A stretch of DNA of 64,000 bases from Rahnella bonaserana. GTDB taxonomy: Bacteria; Pseudomonadota; Gammaproteobacteria; Enterobacterales; Enterobacteriaceae. The stretch's first letter is position 1. Each line of letters opens with the position of its first letter. Both the position numbers and the translations under genes were made by a program. Of the stretch, positions 60,156 to 64,000 are shown piece by piece. Location of the stretch: contig NZ_JAFMOW010000066.1 in assembly GCF_019049675.1 (NCBI RefSeq), positions 1-64,000 of the forward strand, given 5' to 3'. The notes under the pieces were generated by a model. The model ran no database searches. It saw only the letters and a list, made by a program, of their open reading frames with translations, and was not told the origin of the DNA.

Positions 60156-61241
60156 ATGCGTAAAATCATTCATGTGGATATGGACTGCTTTTTCGCGGCT
60201 GTCGAGATGCGCGACGATCCTTCCCTGCGCGACATTCCCATCGCCATCGGCGGCAGTCGTGACCGCCGTGGTGTCATCAGTACCGCCAATTATCCTGCAC
60301 GCAAGTTCGGTGTACACAGCGCAATGCCTACCGGCATGGCCCTGAAACTCTGCCCGCATCTGAAAGTCATTCCCGGCAGAATGGACGCTTATAAAGAAGC
60401 GTCAAACCACATTCGTGAAATCTTCGCGCGTTATACGCCATTGATTGAACCGTTGTCACTCGACGAAGCTTATCTGGATGTTTCCGACGCTACCCAGTGC
60501 AACGGTTCCGCCACGCTTATCGCCGCTGAAATTCGTCAGGCGATTTTCGATGAAATCAATCTGACGGCTTCTGCGGGCATTGCGCCAATAAAATTTCTGG
60601 CAAAAATCGCCTCAGATCTGAACAAACCCAACGGCCAGTTTGTGATTACGCCCGATAAAGTGGACGCATTTTTACAAGATTTGCCGCTGAGCAAAATTCC
60701 CGGCGTCGGCAAAGTTACCGCCCAGCGATTGCAGGAGCAGGGGCTGATCACCTGCGGCGACGTGCAACGTTACGATCTGGCGAAACTGCTTAAACGTTTT
60801 GGCAAATTCGGGCGTGTGTTGTGGGAACGTTGTCAGGGGATCGACGAACGTGAGATCTCCCCCGAGCGGTTGCGTAAATCCGTCGGTGTGGAACGTACGC
60901 TGGCCGAAGATATTCACAGCTGGGAAGAGTGCGTGGCGCTGATCGAACGTTTGTATCCTGAACTGCAAACACGTTTAAGCCGTGTCAGCCCGGATCTGCG
61001 CATTGCGCGACAGGGCGTAAAGCTCAAATTCCACGATTTCCAGCAAACCACGCAGGAACACGTCTGGCCGGTACTGAATAAAGAAGATTTACTGAAAGTC
61101 GCACGTGATGCCTGGGAACAGCGGCGTGGCGGAAGAGGGGTCAGGCTGGTGGGGTTACATGTGACGTTGCAGGATCCGCAGATAGAGCGTCAGCTTCTAT
61201 TGGATTTGAGCTCCTCCCCCTGCGAAGGGGGAGGAGCTTAA
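60156..61241 (+). CDS. dinB: DNA polymerase IV (Y family) with added C-terminal tail
   Basis: This 361-residue Y-family polymerase has the catalytic acidic residues in [12 protein letters not shown] and [11 protein letters not shown], followed by the helix-hairpin-helix ([15 protein letters not shown]) and little-finger domains. The ATG at 60156 gives [13 protein letters not shown] as in E. coli; GGGGAGGG precedes it. E. coli DinB (351 residues) ends in the clamp-binding QLVLGL. Here the equivalent QLLLDL is followed by [10 protein letters not shown], ten extra residues encoded by a palindromic repeat. It bypasses lesions during the SOS response. Confidence 0.95.
   Translation: MRKIIHVDMDCFFAAVEMRDDPSLRDIPIAIGGSRDRRGVISTANYPARKFGVHSAMPTGMALKLCPHLKVIPGRMDAYKEASNHIREIFARYTPLIEPLSLDEAYLDVSDATQCNGSATLIAAEIRQAIFDEINLTASAGIAPIKFLAKIASDLNKPNGQFVITPDKVDAFLQDLPLSKIPGVGKVTAQRLQEQGLITCGDVQRYDLAKLLKRFGKFGRVLWERCQGIDEREISPERLRKSVGVERTLAEDIHSWEECVALIERLYPELQTRLSRVSPDLRIARQGVKLKFHDFQQTTQEHVWPVLNKEDLLKVARDAWEQRRGGRGVRLVGLHVTLQDPQIERQLLLDLSSSPCEGGGA
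61209..61238. repeat. CCCCC-TGCGAA-GGGGG palindromic repeat, copy 2 (inside dinB end)
   Basis: The perfect 12-base arms AGCTCCTCCCCC and GGGGGAGGAGCT flank TGCGAA. The element encodes the last ten codons of dinB and ends at its stop; pepD ends four bases later on the other strand. It therefore probably also terminates both genes. The core is the same as at 15437. Confidence 0.88.
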
Positions 61242-61244
61242 ATA

Positions 61245-62705
61245 TCATTTCTTTTCAGGGATCGCTTTCAGCAGGGCCGTCAGCAGTTTCCAGTACAGCT
61301 CGACGCTGGCGATTTCAACCTGTTCATCCGGCGAGTGCGGGCCGGTGATGGTTGGCCCGATGGAAACCATGTCCATCTCCGGGTACGGTTTTTTGAACAG
61401 ACCGCATTCCAGACCGGCGTGGATCACCATGATGTTCGGGGTTTTATTGAACAGCGACTGGTAAGTTTCACGCACCAGCGTCATCACCGGTGAGCTTGGC
61501 TCCGGTTTCCAGCCAGGGTAGCTGCCTTTTGCCAGGCTTTTCGCGCCAGCCAGTTCACTCAGTGAGTTGAGCATGCTGACCACATATTCTTTACCGCTGT
61601 CGATAAGAGAACGGATCAGGCTGTTGATCGCCACTTCGTCATCTTTCATGGTGACAACACCGACGTTCAGCGAGGTTTCTACCACGCCTTTCACGTCATC
61701 ACTCATGCGGATCACGCCGTTTGGCGTCGCGTTCAGCAGCGCAAGGAATTTCCCCTGAGTTTCAGCAGTCAGCGCTTTCGCGTTGCTTTCGGCCGCTTCT
61801 GTCACCAGGGCGATTTTCTTCTCAACCGCTGACAGTTCGAACTGAATGGTCGCCAGGAATTCCTGTGCTGCCGCTTTCAGTGCGTCTGTTTTATCCGCAG
61901 CAACGGCCAGAGTTGCAATCGCTTCACGCGGGATGGCGTTACGCAGTGTGCCGCCGGTGAAATCCAGCAGACGCAGGCCCAGTGTCTCGGCGTTGTCTGC
62001 CAGGAAACGCGCCAGCAGTTTGCTTGCGTTACCCAGACCTAAATGGATATCAGCGCCGGAGTGGCCGCCTTTCAGTCCTTTCAGGGTCAGCTTCAGCGTA
62101 GTGAAACCGGCCGGAACCGCTTCACGGCTCAGTGGCAATGTGGCGGTAAAATCAATGCCGCCGGCGCAACCCATGTAGATTTCGCCTTCGGTTTCAGAAT
62201 CGGTGTTGATCAGGATTTCAGACTGTAACCAGTCTGGTTGCAGGCCGAATGCGCCTGCCATGCCGGTTTCTTCGGTCATGGTCAGCAGCACTTCAAGCGG
62301 ACCGTGCTCTACGCTGTCATCAGCCAGAACTGCCAGCGCGGACGCCATGCCGATACCATTGTCAGAACCCAGCGTGGTGCCGCGGGCTTTTACCCAACCG
62401 TCTTCGATGAACGGCTGGATCGGATCTTTAGTGAAATCATGAACGGTATCGTTGTTTTTCTGCGGCACCATATCGAGGTGCGCCTGCAGGGCAACGGCTT
62501 TGCGGTTTTCCATGCCTTTTGTGGCCGGTTTACGCAGCAAAATGTTGCCGACTTCATCACGCTCAGCGTGGATACCCTTTTCCTGTGCCCATTCAACGAT
62601 GTGTTTTGCCAGTTCTTCTTCATGATAAGAAGGGTGCGGAATTGAACAGATTTTGGCAAAAATATCCCACAACGGTTGTGGCGAAAGCTGAGACAGTTCA
62701 GACAC
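61245..62705 (-). CDS. pepD: Aminoacyl-histidine dipeptidase (peptidase D)
   Basis: This 486-residue M20 metallopeptidase has QAHLDMVPQKN (His-x-Asp), GSDNGIGMA, MTEETGMAGAF (Glu-Glu) and LECGLFKKPYPEMDMVSIGP near the end. It hydrolyses dipeptides, including carnosine-like substrates, in the cytosol. It is divergent from gpt and converges on dinB, as in the E. coli backbone. Confidence 0.96.
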   Translation of the reverse strand: MSELSQLSPQPLWDIFAKICSIPHPSYHEEELAKHIVEWAQEKGIHAERDEVGNILLRKPATKGMENRKAVALQAHLDMVPQKNNDTVHDFTKDPIQPFIEDGWVKARGTTLGSDNGIGMASALAVLADDSVEHGPLEVLLTMTEETGMAGAFGLQPDWLQSEILINTDSETEGEIYMGCAGGIDFTATLPLSREAVPAGFTTLKLTLKGLKGGHSGADIHLGLGNASKLLARFLADNAETLGLRLLDFTGGTLRNAIPREAIATLAVAADKTDALKAAAQEFLATIQFELSAVEKKIALVTEAAESNAKALTAETQGKFLALLNATPNGVIRMSDDVKGVVETSLNVGVVTMKDDEVAINSLIRSLIDSGKEYVVSMLNSLSELAGAKSLAKGSYPGWKPEPSSPVMTLVRETYQSLFNKTPNIMVIHAGLECGLFKKPYPEMDMVSIGPTITGPHSPDEQVEIASVELYWKLLTALLKAIPEKK

Positions 62706-62998
62706 TATAAGTCTCCTGTAACAGTCAGCTCATTCAGGCTCCGTTTGCAGGGGAACTGATTGAGATGCTGTAGGTTTAAGGTTAAGTAATCCCCGCCAGA
62801 CTGTGTGGCGAGTGGCCTGACAGAATATCACTTAATCTTAACCTGTGCGCGGGGACGGGGAGAAATTCCGGGTTTTTTGGGGCGCTTTGACCAGATAATC
62901 GCTGGTTTTTGTGAGACGGACTCACTATAATCTCGCGCAACCTTTTTTCCCCCCATTATTTATTTAGAAGCCGTTAATTCACTGGCTGGGACACCTTT
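62706..62998. promoter_or_regulatory. pepD-gpt divergent intergenic region
   Basis: No gene was found. The stretch must hold the divergent promoters. TATAATCTCGCGC (from 62926) is a likely -10 region for gpt. No other motif stands out. Confidence 0.5.
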
Positions 62999-63457
62999 AT
63001 GAGCGAAAAATACGTTGTAACCTGGGACATGCTGCAAATCCACGCCCGCACCATGGCTAAACGCCTGCTGCCGGCAGAACAATGGAAAGGCATTATTGCC
63101 GTCAGCCGTGGCGGTCTGGTCCCTGCAGCGTTGCTGGCTCGCGAGCTGTGCATCCGCCATGTCGATACCGTGTGTATCTCCAGCTATGACCATGATAATC
63201 AGCGCGAAATGCAAGTGCTGAAACGCGCAGAAGGCGACGGTGAAGGCTTCATCGTGATCGACGATCTGGTGGATACCGGCGGCACCGCGAAAGCGATCCG
63301 CGAAATGTACCCGAAAGCGCATTTCATCACCATCTTCGCCAAACCTGCTGGCGCACCGCTGGTCGATGATTATGTGATCGACATTCCGCAGAACACCTGG
63401 ATCGAGCAGCCGTGGGATATGGGGGTCATCTTTGTGCCTCCATTAGTGGGTAAGTAA
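62999..63457 (+). CDS. gpt: Xanthine-guanine phosphoribosyltransferase
   Basis: This 152-residue type I phosphoribosyltransferase has the PRPP-binding motif [12 protein letters not shown] near residues 86-97 and [16 protein letters not shown]. It salvages guanine and xanthine to the nucleotides at the inner membrane face. Its presence in the same window as ureide degradation genes is backbone synteny, not evidence of a joint operon. Confidence 0.97.
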   Translation: MSEKYVVTWDMLQIHARTMAKRLLPAEQWKGIIAVSRGGLVPAALLARELCIRHVDTVCISSYDHDNQREMQVLKRAEGDGEGFIVIDDLVDTGGTAKAIREMYPKAHFITIFAKPAGAPLVDDYVIDIPQNTWIEQPWDMGVIFVPPLVGK

Positions 63458-63476
63458 TTTTCCCTTAGTGTTTATA

Positions 63477-63511
63477 AACGCCTGGCTTATTGCCGGGCGT
63501 TTTGCTTTTGT
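63477..63511 (+). terminator. Terminator after gpt
   Basis: AACGCCTGGC pairs with GCCGGGCGTT (one wobble) around TTATT, followed by TTGCTTTTG. Confidence 0.85.
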
Positions 63512-63634
63512 TGACTTGAAATCCTTTCCGCTTGACCTCACCCCTCACTTGTCGCAACGTGGTCGGGTTATAATCCCGTCCAGAAATGATCGCCTGCGGG
63601 CGACCTGCTGCTTGCTAACGGAGGATCTTGCATC

Positions 63635-64000
63635 ATGGCTCCAGCCAACCTTACGGAAAAACTGTTTAAACCTTCCTTTAAATATCCGGAAACTTCGACG
63701 CTGGTTCGTCGCGTTCATCATCATAATACGCACCCGCCGATGCACACTGCGCTGGAAGGCGACACGGTAAATTGCTGGTACAGAACCATTAACCGCCTGA
63801 TGTGGATGTGGCGGGGTGTCGATCCTTTAGAAGTCGAAGAAGTGCTGTCGCGGATTGCGGTTTCCAAAGCCGAGCACAGCGATCCGCTGCTGCTGGACAC
63901 CGTGATTGGCTATCGTAACGGCAACTGGGTTTACGAATGGTCAAATCAGGCGATGGCGTGGCAGCAAAAAGCCGCAGAAGAAAAAGATCCGAACCTTGCC
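63635..64000 (+). CDS. frsA: FrsA esterase, N-terminal part (runs off the window)
   Basis: The first 122 codons are present and stay open to the window edge. [39 protein letters not shown] and [15 protein letters not shown] correspond to the N terminus of E. coli FrsA (YafA), an alpha/beta-hydrolase-fold protein of about 414 residues linked to the fermentation/respiration balance. The catalytic domain lies beyond the window. GGAGG precedes the ATG by about nine bases. Confidence 0.93.
   Translation, partial: MAPANLTEKLFKPSFKYPETSTLVRRVHHHNTHPPMHTALEGDTVNCWYRTINRLMWMWRGVDPLEVEEVLSRIAVSKAEHSDPLLLDTVIGYRNGNWVYEWSNQAMAWQQKAAEEKDPNLA

Noticed and set aside
1-64000. CRISPR array, transposase, integrase, prophage or rRNA genes
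   Set aside because: No regularly spaced repeats, no recognisable recombinase or phage protein and no rRNA sequence were found on either strand by reading.

Overview
The window is chromosomal DNA of a member of the Enterobacterales, most likely a Yersiniaceae-type genome (Rahnella/Serratia-like). The backbone follows the E. coli K-12 '5 minute' region in the same order: dkgB, yafC, yafD, mltD, gloB, yafS, rnhA, dnaQ, the tRNA-Asp gene, then yafV, fadE, gmhA, yafJ, yafK, dinB, pepD, gpt and frsA. The genus is inferred from gene content, an ERIC element and base composition judged by eye; it is not proven.

Blocks of extra genes are spliced into this backbone. (1) 241-14508 is a complete aryl polyene (APE) pigment operon, apeC to apeR plus a phosphopantetheinyl transferase, with nearly every gene overlapping the next. 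It lies upstream of dkgB, where E. coli K-12 has rRNA operon rrnH. (2) An MFS exporter gene sits between yafC and yafD. (3) aguB and aguA (agmatine to putrescine) sit between the normally divergent rnhA and dnaQ. (4) About 29 kb between tRNA-Asp and fadE hold a purine/allantoin catabolic supercluster: an NCS1 permease, hpxSAB, hpxWXYZ, hpxU, hpxFGHIJK, hpxQ and hpxT. They also hold a degenerate CTP-synthase-like amidotransferase, the methionine salvage genes (mtnE-like, mtnBCD, mtnA, mtnK), a three-lipoprotein CsgG/DUF4810/DUF799 operon, yehS and a RafY-like porin.

The hpx genes should convert 5-hydroxyisourate to allantoin (HpxT, HpxQ), racemise and open it (HpxA, HpxB), and process allantoate and ureidoglycine (HpxK, HpxJ). 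HpxW, with HpxXYZ, should finish the oxalurate/oxamate end and release ammonia. Two good -24/-12 (sigma-54) promoters and an NtrC-type enhancer tie this to nitrogen limitation. Three evenly spaced GTATAC palindromes look like the HpxS operator. No urate hydroxylase (hpxO) or xanthine-oxidising gene is in the window. The two methionine salvage transcription units share MetJ-type boxes.

Other control sites seen are a LexA box at dinB, a FadR site at fadE, a consensus promoter for tRNA-Asp and many hairpin terminators. Repeats include a 127-bp ERIC element, two copies of a CCCCC-TGCGAA-GGGGG palindrome (one forming the last codons of dinB), and a large nested palindrome at 29728-30327. Less expected items are a 39-codon secreted-type peptide gene beside the CsgG-like operon and the amidotransferase-fold protein with its nucleophile replaced. 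No CRISPR array, integrase, transposase or prophage was found.
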